NCBI GenBank assembly: GCA_913057945.1
Contig: CAJXOF010000001.1
Location: forward strand, 124,001 to 188,000
Origin: an uncultured Hyphomonadaceae bacterium
Lineage (GTDB): Bacteria; Pseudomonadota; Alphaproteobacteria; Caulobacterales; Hyphomonadaceae
Length of the DNA: 64,000 bases
Reading direction: 5' to 3'
How positions within the stretch are numbered: position 1 is the stretch's first letter; each line of letters begins with the position of its first letter. A program made the translations under genes and the position numbers. Below, one piece after another: positions 20,326 to 29,028 of the stretch. A model generated the notes under the pieces. That model ran no database searches and had not been told where the DNA came from. It saw nothing but the letters and a program-made list of their open reading frames with translations.

Positions 20326-21447
20326 ATGAAAATATCTGTGCTGAGGGAACGACGAGCTGGTGAGACCCGTGTGGCGGCTACACCAGAAACCGTCAAGAAG
20401 TTGGTGGCCTCTGGCCACTTGGTTACAATTGAGTCCGGAGCGGGCACTGTCGCAGGCTTCCCTGACGATAGCTTTTCTGATGCGGGGGCCACTCTCGCAC
20501 CAGACGCTGCGGCAGCAGCCAAGGGCGCTGACATTGTCTTCAAGGTGCGCGCACCTGAAGCAGGGGAAATGGACGCCCTGCCCAATGGCGTTGCGCTGAT
20601 CGCCCTGATGGATCCTGGCAATCTGGATGCGGCGCCGCTCAATGGGAAAAAGGTTGCGGCCCTGTCCATGGAATTCACGCCGCGCATCACCCGCGCGCAA
20701 AGCATGGACGCGCTGTCGTCCCAATCAAACCTGTCGGGCTATCGCTCCGTGATCGAGGGTGCCCAGATCTATGGCCGCGCCATGCCAATGATGATGACGG
20801 CTGCTGGCACGATTGCCCCGGCCAAGGTCTTCATCATGGGGGTTGGCGTTGCCGGCCTACAGGCCATCGCCACGGCTCGCCGTCTCGGCGCGGTCGTGAC
20901 CGCCACCGATGTGCGTCCCGCTGCCAAGGAACAGGTCGCCTCGCTCGGCGCCAAATTCATTGCGGTCGAGGATGAAGAGTTCAAGGCCGCCGAAACCGCC
21001 GGTGGCTATGCCAAGCAGATGTCGCCGGAATACCAGGCCAAGCAGGCCGAACTGACGGCCAGCCACATCACCAAACAGGACATTGTCATCACGACTGCCC
21101 TGATTCCCGGCCGCGCCGCGCCGGTCCTCGTCACCGAGGAGATGGTGAAAACGATGAAGCCGGGCTCGGTCATCGTCGATATGGCGGTCAGCCAGGGCGG
21201 CAATTGCCCGCTCTCCAAGCCGGATGAGATCGTCGATGTGAACGGCGTCAAAGTGGCCGGGTTCTCGAACCTGCCCGCCCGCTTGCCCGCAGACGCCTCG
21301 TCCCTGTTTGCCAAGAACCTCCTCGCTTTCCTGCCGCTGGTCACAGCCGAGAATGGCAGCCTCAATCTCGACACCGATGACGAAATCGTCACCGCCATGC
21401 TGCTCACGCGCAATGGCGAGACGGTGAACGAAAGGATCCAATCATGA
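20326..21447 (+). CDS. pntAA: Proton-translocating NAD(P) transhydrogenase, NAD-binding subunit alpha-1
   Basis: 373 residues from the ATG at 20326; a 5' extension to 20287 would need a TTG and adds nothing conserved. It is the soluble NAD(H)-binding domain I: an alanine-dehydrogenase-like fold with [18 protein letters not shown] and a DVRPAAKEQ loop, and the [17 protein letters not shown] segment. With the next two genes it forms the split three-subunit transhydrogenase of alphaproteobacteria, which uses the proton gradient to make NADPH. It overlaps pntAB by four bases. Confidence 0.95.
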   Translation: MKISVLRERRAGETRVAATPETVKKLVASGHLVTIESGAGTVAGFPDDSFSDAGATLAPDAAAAAKGADIVFKVRAPEAGEMDALPNGVALIALMDPGNLDAAPLNGKKVAALSMEFTPRITRAQSMDALSSQSNLSGYRSVIEGAQIYGRAMPMMMTAAGTIAPAKVFIMGVGVAGLQAIATARRLGAVVTATDVRPAAKEQVASLGAKFIAVEDEEFKAAETAGGYAKQMSPEYQAKQAELTASHITKQDIVITTALIPGRAAPVLVTEEMVKTMKPGSVIVDMAVSQGGNCPLSKPDEIVDVNGVKVAGFSNLPARLPADASSLFAKNLLAFLPLVTAENGSLNLDTDDEIVTAMLLTRNGETVNERIQS

Positions 21448-21809
21448 AGCGCGCACTCCTGACGCTTTCCGCGGCCAGCTTCGCGCTGCCCGCCTTCGCA
21501 GATGCCGGTGGCATCGACTCGACCGTCTTCCTGGCTGCCATTTTCGCGCTGGCCTGTTTTGTCGGCTACTATGTCGTTTGGTCGGTGACCCCGGCCCTGC
21601 ACACGCCCTTGATGGCTGTGACGAATGCCATTTCGTCCGTGATCATCGTCGGCGCGCTCGTCGCGGCCGCCACGATGGGGCTTACCTCCGACAATTGGGT
21701 TTCCAAGATCCTCGGCACGGTCGCCGTGATCCTCGCCAGCGTGAACATTTTCGGCGGCTTCCTCGTCACCCAGCGCATGCTCGCCATGTACAAGAAGAAG
21801 GGGGACTAA
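21444..21809 (+). CDS. pntAB: NAD(P) transhydrogenase subunit alpha-2 (membrane)
   Basis: 121 residues with three to four membrane helices after a short N-terminal, signal-like segment ([19 protein letters not shown]). It carries the first helices of membrane domain II, including the conserved [13 protein letters not shown] motif. It starts in the pntAA stop (ATGA) and ends three bases before pntB. Confidence 0.93.
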   Translation: MKRALLTLSAASFALPAFADAGGIDSTVFLAAIFALACFVGYYVVWSVTPALHTPLMAVTNAISSVIIVGALVAAATMGLTSDNWVSKILGTVAVILASVNIFGGFLVTQRMLAMYKKKGD

Positions 21810-21812
21810 GAC

Positions 21813-23231
21813 ATGGACTCCTTCCACTCAACCTGGGCGCCGATGCTGTATCTCGTCGCCGGTATTCTCTTCATCCTCGCCCTGCGCGGTCTCTCCAGCC
21901 CGGCTACCAGCCGCGCAGGTAATCGTAATGGCATGATCGGCATGGCCATCGCCGTCGGCACCACGCTGGCGCTGGTCTGGTCACAGCTTGACCTGCAGAC
22001 CTGGGGCCTGATCCTCGGCGGCGTCGCTATTGGCGGCACAATCGGCGCAATCATCGCCCGCAAGATCCCGATGACGGACATGCCGCAACTCGTCGCTGCC
22101 TTCCACAGCCTTGTCGGCCTCGCCGCCGTGCTCGTGGCGGCTGCCGCGCTCTACTCGCCGATCAGTTTCGGCATTACCGGCATCGAAGGCATCAAGGCAG
22201 CCTCCCTCATCGAACTCGGCCTCGGCTCTGCCATCGGCGCGCTGACCTTTACCGGCTCGCTGATCGCCTTCGCCAAGCTCAATGGCAACATGTCCGGCTC
22301 GCCGATCATGCTGCCGGCTCGCCACCTGCTGAACATCGCCTTCGCGGTCGGCATTATCGTTCTGATGGTCATCCTGATCCAGTCAAACGGCTCGGCCCAA
22401 TGGGCCTTCTGGGGCGTCACGGTGCTTGCGCTGATCCTCGGCATCACGCTGATCATCCCGATTGGCGGCGCAGACATGCCGGTCGTCGTGTCGATGCTGA
22501 ACTCGTATTCGGGGTGGGCCGCAGCGGCGCTCGGCTTCACGCTCGGCAATTTCGCCCTGATCATCACCGGCGCGCTGGTGGGTTCGTCCGGGGCGATCCT
22601 GTCCTACATCATGTGCAAAGGCATGAACCGCAGCTTCATCTCGGTCATCCTTGGCGGCTTTGGCGGCGATGATGCCGCGGCCGGTGGCGCAGGCGCCGAT
22701 GCAGATCGTCCGTTCAAGCGCGGCTCAGCCGAGGACGCGGCCTTCATCATGAAGAACGCCTCCAAGGTCATCATCGTGCCCGGTTACGGCATGGCGGTGG
22801 CGCAGGCCCAGCACGCGCTGAAAGAGATGTGCGACAAGCTGAAGGAAGAAGGCGTCGAAGTGAAATACGCCATCCACCCCGTTGCAGGCCGGATGCCGGG
22901 CCACATGAACGTCCTGCTTGCCGAGGCTCAGGTGCCGTATGATGAAGTCTTCGAACTGGAAGACATCAACTCGGATTTCCGCAATTCCGAAGTCGCCTTC
23001 GTGATCGGTGCCAACGACGTCACCAACCCGGCCGCCAAGACCGACAAGACCAGCCCGATCTACGGCATGCCGGTCCTCGACGTCGAGAATGCCGGAACGG
23101 TCCTGTTCATCAAACGCTCGATGGGCTCTGGCTATGCCGGCATCCAGAACGAACTCTTCTTCCGCGACAACACGATGATGCTGCTGGCCGACGCGAAGAA
23201 GATGGTCGAGGATATTGTGAAGAACCTCTAG
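21813..23231 (+). CDS. pntB: NAD(P) transhydrogenase subunit beta
   Basis: 472 residues: about nine membrane helices (1-270) of domain II, then the NADP(H)-binding domain III with VIIVPGYGMAVAQAQH and the conserved VIGANDVTNPAA and GMPVLDV motifs. The stop is TAG inside the palindrome CTAG that also encodes the folK stop on the other strand, so the two convergent genes overlap by four bases with no room for a terminator. Confidence 0.96.
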   Translation: MDSFHSTWAPMLYLVAGILFILALRGLSSPATSRAGNRNGMIGMAIAVGTTLALVWSQLDLQTWGLILGGVAIGGTIGAIIARKIPMTDMPQLVAAFHSLVGLAAVLVAAAALYSPISFGITGIEGIKAASLIELGLGSAIGALTFTGSLIAFAKLNGNMSGSPIMLPARHLLNIAFAVGIIVLMVILIQSNGSAQWAFWGVTVLALILGITLIIPIGGADMPVVVSMLNSYSGWAAAALGFTLGNFALIITGALVGSSGAILSYIMCKGMNRSFISVILGGFGGDDAAAGGAGADADRPFKRGSAEDAAFIMKNASKVIIVPGYGMAVAQAQHALKEMCDKLKEEGVEVKYAIHPVAGRMPGHMNVLLAEAQVPYDEVFELEDINSDFRNSEVAFVIGANDVTNPAAKTDKTSPIYGMPVLDVENAGTVLFIKRSMGSGYAGIQNELFFRDNTMMLLADAKKMVEDIVKNL

Positions 23232-23752
23232 GCGCTTCGCAGGGACGCAAAGCGACGCGTTGCACCCTCGTCCAATACGCAAACCTGATCGGCCGCCTTC
23301 TTCTTGAGGGCGGCCGATTTGCTTGTCACGGTCTCCCCCTCCAGCGTCCAGTCCGGCGCAATCTCCTCCAGCGGCTCCAGCACGAACCGGCGCTCAATCA
23401 TGCGCGGATGCGGGATCGCCAACGTCTCGGTGTCGAGCGCCACGCCCTGCATCAGCAGAACGTCCACATCCATCTCTCGCGGACCCCAGCGCAAGCGTTG
23501 CTGCCGACCGAGCTTTGCCTCGACCGACTTGCACGCATGCAGCAATTGCAACGGTCCGAGCGTTGTTTCCACGCGTACACAGAGGTTCAGGAAATCCGGC
23601 TGGTCCGCCACGCCCCAGGGCGCGCTACTGTAGAGATTGGAGACAGCAGCAAGCTCAATGCCCGGCATTGCGGCCAGCAGGTTCACCGCCTGTGCCAGCG
23701 CCGCCTCGCGGTTGCCCAGATTGGTGCCGAGGCCAAGCGCAGCCTCAGCCAT
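23228..23752 (-). CDS. folK: 2-amino-4-hydroxy-6-hydroxymethyldihydropteridine pyrophosphokinase
   Basis: 174 residues from the ATG at 23750-23752; this start overlaps the folB stop by eight bases (ATGGCTGA), giving coupling, and an upstream extension to 23782 would lie wholly inside folB. HPPK transfers pyrophosphate from ATP to the pterin alcohol. Seen: LGLGTNLGNRE N-terminus, the metal-binding DVDVLL segment, and PHPRMIERRFVLEPL. Last gene of the folP-folB-folK operon. Confidence 0.93.
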   Translation of the reverse strand: MAEAALGLGTNLGNREAALAQAVNLLAAMPGIELAAVSNLYSSAPWGVADQPDFLNLCVRVETTLGPLQLLHACKSVEAKLGRQQRLRWGPREMDVDVLLMQGVALDTETLAIPHPRMIERRFVLEPLEEIAPDWTLEGETVTSKSAALKKKAADQVCVLDEGATRRFASLRSA

Positions 23753-24110
23753 TGCGGGTCCGCGTGATCGACACGCCGACATGGTCCACCAGGTGCCGGA
23801 TCGGCGCTGACGGCTTGCGTACCGTGACGGTCACTTCCTCGACAATATCCCACTTCGCCAGAATGGCGTCAGCAATGCGTTCGGCGAAGGTCTCGATCAG
23901 ATTGAACACGGTCTTCCCGGACAGGTCTTCGGCAAGGTCACAGACTTCCCCATAATGGACCGTCTCTTCCATCTGGTCGGTTGACGTTGCCGGCTGGCCG
24001 AGGCGGCAGTCGATGTCGATGAAGAATTTCTGGCCGAGGGATTTCTCCGCCTTGTGAACCCCATGGAAGCCGTGAAGGCAAAGGTTTGAAACAAAGATGC
24101 GGTCGGTCAA
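23745..24110 (-). CDS. folB: Dihydroneopterin aldolase
   Basis: 121 residues, standard for the family. It cleaves dihydroneopterin to the hydroxymethylpterin used by FolK. The HGFHGVHKAEKSLGQKFFID stretch (about 13-32) contains the conserved GxHxxE-type substrate residues, and KPSAPI near the C-terminus is the usual KP motif. It overlaps folP by four bases and folK by eight. Confidence 0.92.
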   Translation of the reverse strand: MTDRIFVSNLCLHGFHGVHKAEKSLGQKFFIDIDCRLGQPATSTDQMEETVHYGEVCDLAEDLSGKTVFNLIETFAERIADAILAKWDIVEEVTVTVRKPSAPIRHLVDHVGVSITRTRNG

Positions 24111-24943
24111 ATGGCGCTCCCAATGGCTTGAAACATGTCGAGCGCCTCGCGGTGCGCGGCGACGTCATGGACGCGAAGAATGTTTGCGCCCCGGTAGACG
24201 CTGTCGAGCCCGGCGGCAAGCGTCCCGACGAGCCGCTCGTCCACAGGTTTGCCGGTCAGGCGGCCGATAAAGGATTTGCGGGAGACCCCGACCAGCACCG
24301 GACAATCCGTATCGACCAGCACATCAAGATGCGCGAGCACCCCGAAATTCTGGTTGTACGTCTTGGCAAAGCCGACGCCCGGATCGAGCAGGATGTGCGC
24401 ACGGGGAATGCCGGCGCGGTCGGCCATGTCGAAGGCGCGCCCGAAAAACTCCGCCATGTCCTCGCGGAGATCTATGTCGCCATCCGTTTTGCCACGATTG
24501 TACGTAATGCAGACAAGGCTTTCGGTCTCCGCCACGGCGTCCGCCATGCCCTCATCGCGGGTCATGCCCCAGACATCATTCACAAGCACCGCGCCCGCCT
24601 CGGCAGCGCGCCGGGCGATCTCGGCCTTGTAGGTGTCGATGGAGAGCGGCAAGGCGTCCGGCTTGGCAAGGCGTACAAGCGGCTCATGCACGCGGGCCCA
24701 TTCATCTTCGAGACTGACCAGATCGCCTCCGGGGCGCGTCGACTCGCCGCCGATGTCGAGAATGTCTGCGCCGTCCTCTTTCATCTGGGCAGCATGGCCG
24801 AGGGCCTGGGTCAGGGTGTCATGCACGCCGCCATCGGAAAAGGAATCGGGCGTCACATTCAGGATGCCCATGATGAGCGGCCGCCGGACGCCGAGACGTT
24901 CCAGCAAACGGTCCCGAACCGCATTCCGTGCAAGCCTGTCCAT
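24107..24943 (-). CDS. folP: Dihydropteroate synthase
   Basis: 278 residues from the ATG at 24941-24943, which has GGGAGG eight bases upstream. It condenses hydroxymethyldihydropterin pyrophosphate with p-aminobenzoate and is the sulfonamide target. Seen: MGILNVTPDSFSDGG, GGESTRPGG, the DPGVGFAKT motif, and the C-terminal GVSRKSFIG loop. First gene of a folP-folB-folK operon. Confidence 0.96.
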   Translation of the reverse strand: MDRLARNAVRDRLLERLGVRRPLIMGILNVTPDSFSDGGVHDTLTQALGHAAQMKEDGADILDIGGESTRPGGDLVSLEDEWARVHEPLVRLAKPDALPLSIDTYKAEIARRAAEAGAVLVNDVWGMTRDEGMADAVAETESLVCITYNRGKTDGDIDLREDMAEFFGRAFDMADRAGIPRAHILLDPGVGFAKTYNQNFGVLAHLDVLVDTDCPVLVGVSRKSFIGRLTGKPVDERLVGTLAAGLDSVYRGANILRVHDVAAHREALDMFQAIGSAI

Positions 24944-25284
24944 GGGCGTGTCCTCCCTGCGCCGCACAGGTAATGTCTCATTATGCCGGGAACAACGGTT
25001 CGCCTGTCACTATCCCGCATGATCCCCAGATTTTATTCAGGCTTTTCAAGGTACATATTGGCCGGAATCCGACCGGATCGCCATATGTCTACACTCATCC
25101 TGTCGGCACCCTGCGATGAACGTGCCGGCGACGGTCCGGAGCGCGAAGAGGATTGGCATCCCCATCTTGGCGTTCGCGGCGGATGGACGGAGCCTCGCGT
25201 GCACTCGGGGTCATTCCATACCATCCAATCCAAAAGAAAGGCCCCAGCGTCCGGAGCTCCGCTCCATCCGCCAGGACCTGATCG
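24944..25284. other. Gene-free stretch upstream of folP
   Basis: About 340 bases with no supported gene on either strand. Short ORFs here lack both Shine-Dalgarno sequences and protein-like composition. It must contain the folP promoter, reading left; I cannot assign -35/-10 boxes. No repeat or RNA structure was recognised. Confidence 0.5.
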
Positions 25285-25312
25285 AAAACCGGATGGGCGA
25301 TGCCCAGTCCGG
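25285..25312 (-). terminator. Terminator of the hydrophilic stress-type gene
   Basis: On the minus strand CCGGA/TCCGG and GGGC/GCCC pair around a small internal loop and an ATC turn, and the stem is followed by TTTTC. It lies 13 bases past the stop of the gene at 25326-25727. Confidence 0.6.
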
Positions 25313-25325
25313 CTTTTCCTGCTGC

Positions 25326-25727
25326 CTATTCTTTCGTTTCCACGCCCGGTTCGTTTTTCGAATAGGCGTCTTCCAGTTCCTGCGTGTCTGGCGCCTGTTT
25401 GAGGGCCCCTGCCTTGGTGTCGGCAGCGCCTGTATCGGCGTTCAGCGTCTCTGGGGCATTCGGATGGCGTCCGTCGCGTGGCATCAGAACCGGGTTCTTG
25501 CCTTCATCGAGCTGCTGGGCGCGCTCTGCAGCGGTGCCGGGTGCCTCCGGGCGGTCCTTCTGACCGTCATCGCGCAGGAAGCCATGCTCGCCGTCCTGCG
25601 GCTGGTCATCCGTACTTCTGTAGCCCGCCTGATTCGTGTCCTCACGGCCGGGGGTCTCGCCATCACCTCGCTGTTGGCTGAGGTCATTCTGGCGCTGGGT
25701 ATCAAGATCTGATTCTTGCTTGTTCAT
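25326..25727 (-). CDS. Acidic hydrophilic protein, probably stress-induced, unknown
   Basis: 133 residues with no hydrophobic segment, rich in Asp, Glu, Gln, Gly and Pro, and probably disordered. No family recognised. Translation is well supported: AAGGAG six bases before the ATG. A near-consensus EcfG promoter ends about 22 bases upstream of the ATG and a terminator follows the stop, so it is a complete single-gene unit. The composition recalls hydrophilins and other desiccation- or osmotic-stress proteins, but that is an inference from composition and promoter only. Confidence 0.72.
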   Translation of the reverse strand: MNKQESDLDTQRQNDLSQQRGDGETPGREDTNQAGYRSTDDQPQDGEHGFLRDDGQKDRPEAPGTAAERAQQLDEGKNPVLMPRDGRHPNAPETLNADTGAADTKAGALKQAPDTQELEDAYSKNEPGVETKE

Positions 25728-25749
25728 GATGGTCTCCTTTCAGAAAACC

Positions 25750-25775
25750 AACGGGCGACAAGCGCGGGATGTTCC
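25750..25775 (-). promoter_or_regulatory. EcfG-type general stress promoter
   Basis: On the minus strand GGAAC (25775-25771) is separated by exactly 17 bases from CGTT (25753-25750). GGAAC-N16-18-CGTT is the known consensus of the alphaproteobacterial general stress sigma factor EcfG, which is controlled by PhyR-NepR. It lies directly upstream of a good Shine-Dalgarno and ATG, giving a leader of about 15-20 bases. Confidence 0.75.
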
Positions 25776-25900
25776 GAGGAGACGGGACAGTCAGGATTAA
25801 ATCGGGGTAATTGGAAAAGGCGCTCGCTTGCGCGTCGCGCATTTCATTCCTGAAATCGATCCTCGATCGATTTCTGCCGTTTCACGTCATCGGAAGGAAA

Positions 25901-25976
25901 TGGTGTGCCCTACAGGGTTCGAACCTGTGACCTACTGATTAAAAGTCAGTTGCTCTACCAGCTGAGCTAAGGGCAC
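25901..25976 (-). tRNA. tRNA-Lys(UUU)
   Basis: Read on the minus strand: acceptor GTGCCCT pairs with AGGGCAC, D-arm AGCTCAGCTGGTAGAGC, anticodon loop CTTTTAA (anticodon UUU) on a CTGA stem, T-arm with GTTCGAACC, and an encoded 3' CCA (25901-25903). 76 bases, all arms intact. No integrase or attachment-site duplication is seen beside it. Confidence 0.97.
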
Positions 25977-26074
25977 GCCGGAACGCGCGATTTAGGCGAC
26001 CAGAACGGAGCGGTCAACCGCCTCTTGCATTGTATGGCTTGAAGTCGCCACAATTTTCGCATCACCCTCGCCGC

Positions 26075-26848
26075 ATGAGACGTATATTACCCCTTTTCCT
26101 TACACTTGCAGCAGTTGGCGCATGCGCCAGCCAGCCTGCCCCCGTCACACAACAAACCGAGTCGGATGGCACGCTGACCGAAAATGTCGGGGACGCCGCT
26201 GGCAGCGCCTATACCCAGACCCGGAACGGCCTGTCGGATGCAGCCCTGTCCCCGCTGGAAGATTTCAATCTGCGCCGCGAGCCGATTCCGGAAATTCTCG
26301 AAGGGGTTCAGAGCCCCTATGACATGCCGGAGAAGATGAATTGCGACGAGGTCGAACGCCGCCTGGCAGAACTCGACGCAGTTCTCGGGCCGGACTGGGA
26401 CACACCGGTACCGGATGAAAGGTTGCGGACCGAGAAGCTGGCAGATTCGGCTGCGGATGCGACCCTTGGCGCGATCGCCTCGGAGGCCCGCGGCCTGATT
26501 CCGTTCCGGGGAATCGTGCGCAAGGCGACCGGCGCGGAAAGCCATGAGAAGAAGTACAATCTGGCCTACAAGATCGGCGCCCAGCGGCGCGCCTATCTGA
26601 AGGGCATGGGTCTTGCCATGGATTGCCCCCTGCCCGCCCGTCCGGACTTCAAGGCCGAGCGCGACCCGACAGCGGTTACCTTCAAGGGCGATGCGCCGAC
26701 CGTGCAGAATTCAGGTGCCTATGATTCCTACCAGCAGAAACAGCTGGAAAATCTTACGCCTGTTGGTCCTTCGGAGCCGACTTCGTCGACGCCCACGCCG
26801 TCTGCAGTCGATGACGAAGGGCTTCAAACCGTCCCTCCGCAATACTGA
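26075..26848 (+). CDS. Lipoprotein of unknown function
   Basis: 257 residues from the ATG at 26075, giving a clean lipoprotein signal [17 protein letters not shown] (lipobox VGAC, Cys17); an upstream start at 26030 would bury it. The mature protein has a helical central region (about 95-190: [20 protein letters not shown], then a small Ala/Gly-rich segment) and a Pro/Ser/Thr-rich C-terminal tail. Not recognised. The last 95 bases overlap the end of convergent tgt; the tail is the least conserved-looking part, so the overlap may be an extension by loss of an earlier stop. Confidence 0.7.
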   Translation: MRRILPLFLTLAAVGACASQPAPVTQQTESDGTLTENVGDAAGSAYTQTRNGLSDAALSPLEDFNLRREPIPEILEGVQSPYDMPEKMNCDEVERRLAELDAVLGPDWDTPVPDERLRTEKLADSAADATLGAIASEARGLIPFRGIVRKATGAESHEKKYNLAYKIGAQRRAYLKGMGLAMDCPLPARPDFKAERDPTAVTFKGDAPTVQNSGAYDSYQQKQLENLTPVGPSEPTSSTPTPSAVDDEGLQTVPPQY

Positions 26849-27896
26849 GGCGGATTTCCTGCATCAGGGCCTGAAAGAAGGCCGTGTTGTGCCAGCTGAG
26901 CAGCATGGGCCCCAGATACTCGCCTGCCTTGAAGAGGTGGTGATAATAGGCGCGTGAATAGTCCTGGCTGGCCGGGCAGTTCACCGCCTCGTCGAGCGGT
27001 GATGTGTCTTCCGCAAACCGCGCATTCTTGACGTTCACCGGCCCGTCCCAAGTCCAGGCCTGTCCGTGGCGGCCAGACCGCGTGGGCAGGACGCAATCGA
27101 ACATGTCGATGCCGCGCGCGACGCTTTCCACCAGATCAATCGGCTTGCCGACGCCCATGACATAGCGCGGCAGATGATCCGGCAGGTGTGGCACGGTCAT
27201 GTCGATGGTGGCGCACATCTGGTCGTGCCCCTCGCCGACAGCGAGCCCGCCGAGTGCGATGCCCCCAAACCCCTGGGAGATCACGCCCTTGGCGGATTTC
27301 TCCCGCAGGTCTGCGAAATTGGAACCTTGCACGATGCCGAACAGGGTCTGGCCGTCCCGGTCGCCAAAGGCGTCGAGGCTCCGTTGGCCCCAGTCAAGCG
27401 ACAGGTCGAGGCTGCGCTCGGCCTCTTCGTGCGAACAGGGATAATCGGTGCATTCGTCCAGCTGCATGGAGATGTCGGCGCCCAGCAGGTCGGCCTGGAT
27501 CTCGATGCTGCGCGCAGGCGTGAGCCGGTGCGTGGAGCCATCGATGTGGCTCTGGAAGGTGACGCCATCGGCATCCATCTTGCGGAGCTGCGCCAGCGAC
27601 CAGACCTGAAAGCCGCCACTGTCGGTCAGCATCGGGCCATCCCAGTGCGCAAAGGCGTGCAGGCCGCCAAGCCGCTTCACGCGTTCCGCGCCGGGCCGCA
27701 GCATCAGGTGATAGGTATTGCCGAGGATGATATCCGCCCCGACCTCCTTCACCTGGTCCATATAGAGCGCCTTGACCGTGCCGGCCGTGCCCACGGGCAT
27801 GAAGGCCGGCGTGCGGATGTCGCCGCGCGGTGTCTTGAGCGTGCCCGTGCGGGCCTTGCCCTCGGTCGCCTTGATGTCGAATGGAAATGTCGTCAT
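26754..27896 (-). CDS. tgt: Queuine tRNA-ribosyltransferase, with altered zinc site
   Basis: 380 residues from the ATG at 27894-27896. Tgt exchanges G34 for preQ1 in tRNAs with GUN anticodons. The catalytic aspartates are present (Asp92 in TDSGGFQ; Asp in MFDCVLPTR), as are [12 protein letters not shown] and SGRHGQAWT. The C-terminal zinc site is unusual: where E. coli has Cys302, Cys304, Cys307 and His333 this protein has Val305, Cys307, Ser310 and His336, so two of three cysteine ligands are missing although the flanking [10 protein letters not shown] sequence is conserved. The 3' end overlaps a convergent lipoprotein gene by 95 bases. Confidence 0.93.
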   Translation of the reverse strand: MTTFPFDIKATEGKARTGTLKTPRGDIRTPAFMPVGTAGTVKALYMDQVKEVGADIILGNTYHLMLRPGAERVKRLGGLHAFAHWDGPMLTDSGGFQVWSLAQLRKMDADGVTFQSHIDGSTHRLTPARSIEIQADLLGADISMQLDECTDYPCSHEEAERSLDLSLDWGQRSLDAFGDRDGQTLFGIVQGSNFADLREKSAKGVISQGFGGIALGGLAVGEGHDQMCATIDMTVPHLPDHLPRYVMGVGKPIDLVESVARGIDMFDCVLPTRSGRHGQAWTWDGPVNVKNARFAEDTSPLDEAVNCPASQDYSRAYYHHLFKAGEYLGPMLLSWHNTAFFQALMQEIRLSIAEGRFEALRHRLQTAWASTKSAPKDQQA

Positions 27897-27941
27897 GGGC
27901 CGAGGCCTATAAAGTCTATGCAAGCCCCTGCCTAGGTGTGG

Positions 27942-28934
27942 CTACAGCCGGTAGATGCGCCGCGCGGTTTCCGTGAACAGCGCGCGTTGCTCCACTTCGG
28001 AATATTTCGCGGCAATCTTTTTCAATCCATTCCACAGGACCGGATAGCTGATGGACCATCGATCCACCGGGAAATTGCTCTCGAACATGCAGCGGGCTGC
28101 GCCGAAACAGTCGATCATGTGATCGTAATAGCGCTGCTGGGCCAGCACGAACTCGTCAGAGGTCGGCGGCGTGTCGCGCTCATGCCAGCCCCAGCCATTG
28201 TCCGGCATGGCGAGGCCGCCCAGCTTGGCGACGACATTCGGGCAATGGGACAGGTCGGCCATGTCGTCCCGCCACTGCTCGAAAATCTCTTCGCGTTTCT
28301 CGGCATAAGGCCCGATGCCCAGCGGCGTGCCGAAATGGTCGAGCACCATCGTCGTGTTCGGCACCGCCTTTACCAGGTCGAGATAGTCGCGATTCTGGTG
28401 GTGATAGTGCCAGGTGTCATAGGAGAGGTTGTGCTCTCCGAGCAATTGCACGCCCCGGCGGAAATCTTCATCCGCATAGAGACGCTCGGGCGCGCGCCCC
28501 GGAATGCGCAAAGTGGCACCGCTGGTGTCGCGCGACCCGGCATGACGGATGCCGCGGAACAGGCCCTTGGCGGCGTCCATATGGGCGTCGAGGATTTCCT
28601 CCAGATGCGGGCTGCGCAAATCGGCATGGCCGACAATGCCCGCAATATAGGGCCCGCCCTTCGCTTTCATCTCTGCAGATGCGGCAGCCACGAACTCGGT
28701 CTCGCCGACGGGTTTCAAATGGTCCGACCCGTCTTCGCGATAGGCGGCCCCACATTCCATGAAGACGGTCTGCACGACATTATGCCCGCTGGTCAGGTCA
28801 CTCAGGAATTCCGGGACATTGTAGTGCATGTCCGCCTGCGGCCAGAGATGATGGTGTGGATCGATGATCTCGCGGTCCGGATCGACAATCTCTTCCTGAA
28901 CCTGCGCCAGCCAGTCGCTATTGTTGAATACCAT
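27942..28934 (-). CDS. Amidohydrolase-family (COG3618-like) TIM-barrel hydrolase
   Basis: 330 residues. IIDPHHHLWP near the N-terminus is the HxH metal motif of the amidohydrolase-2 family, GHADLRSPHLEEIL and LDHFGTPLG are typical barrel segments, and FESNFPVD near the C-terminus fits the conserved strand 8 acidic residue. Members include lactonases (for example L-rhamnono- or fuconolactonase) and 2-pyrone-4,6-dicarboxylate lactonase; the substrate is not clear here. GGAGG lies eight bases before the ATG. Its upstream neighbour on the same strand is mipZ. Confidence 0.82.
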   Translation of the reverse strand: MVFNNSDWLAQVQEEIVDPDREIIDPHHHLWPQADMHYNVPEFLSDLTSGHNVVQTVFMECGAAYREDGSDHLKPVGETEFVAAASAEMKAKGGPYIAGIVGHADLRSPHLEEILDAHMDAAKGLFRGIRHAGSRDTSGATLRIPGRAPERLYADEDFRRGVQLLGEHNLSYDTWHYHHQNRDYLDLVKAVPNTTMVLDHFGTPLGIGPYAEKREEIFEQWRDDMADLSHCPNVVAKLGGLAMPDNGWGWHERDTPPTSDEFVLAQQRYYDHMIDCFGAARCMFESNFPVDRWSISYPVLWNGLKKIAAKYSEVEQRALFTETARRIYRL

Positions 28935-28980
28935 CTGCGTGTCCTCCAGTTTTCGGAGGAGTGTGAGCCTGTGAAACGCG

Positions 28981-29006
28981 AAAGACCAGCCCTGAGGCCG
29001 GCCTTT
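28981..29006 (-). terminator. Hairpin between mipZ and the amidohydrolase gene
   Basis: On the minus strand an 11-bp stem AAAGGCCGGCC/GGCTGGTCTTT with two G-U pairs closes on a four-base loop, 22 bases after the mipZ stop. It is followed by CGCGTTTC, so the T tract is poor. Terminator or attenuator. Confidence 0.4.
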
Positions 29007-29028
29007 TATCGGGATATCTTTCGAGAGA

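Noticed and set aside
25873..25888. Half of a parS site (GTTTCACGT) near tRNA-Lys
   Set aside because: Only the left half matches; the right half does not, so it is not a palindromic ParB site.
25901..25976. tRNA-Lys as an integration site of a mobile element
   Set aside because: No integrase gene, no direct repeat of the tRNA 3' end and no change in gene content beside it.
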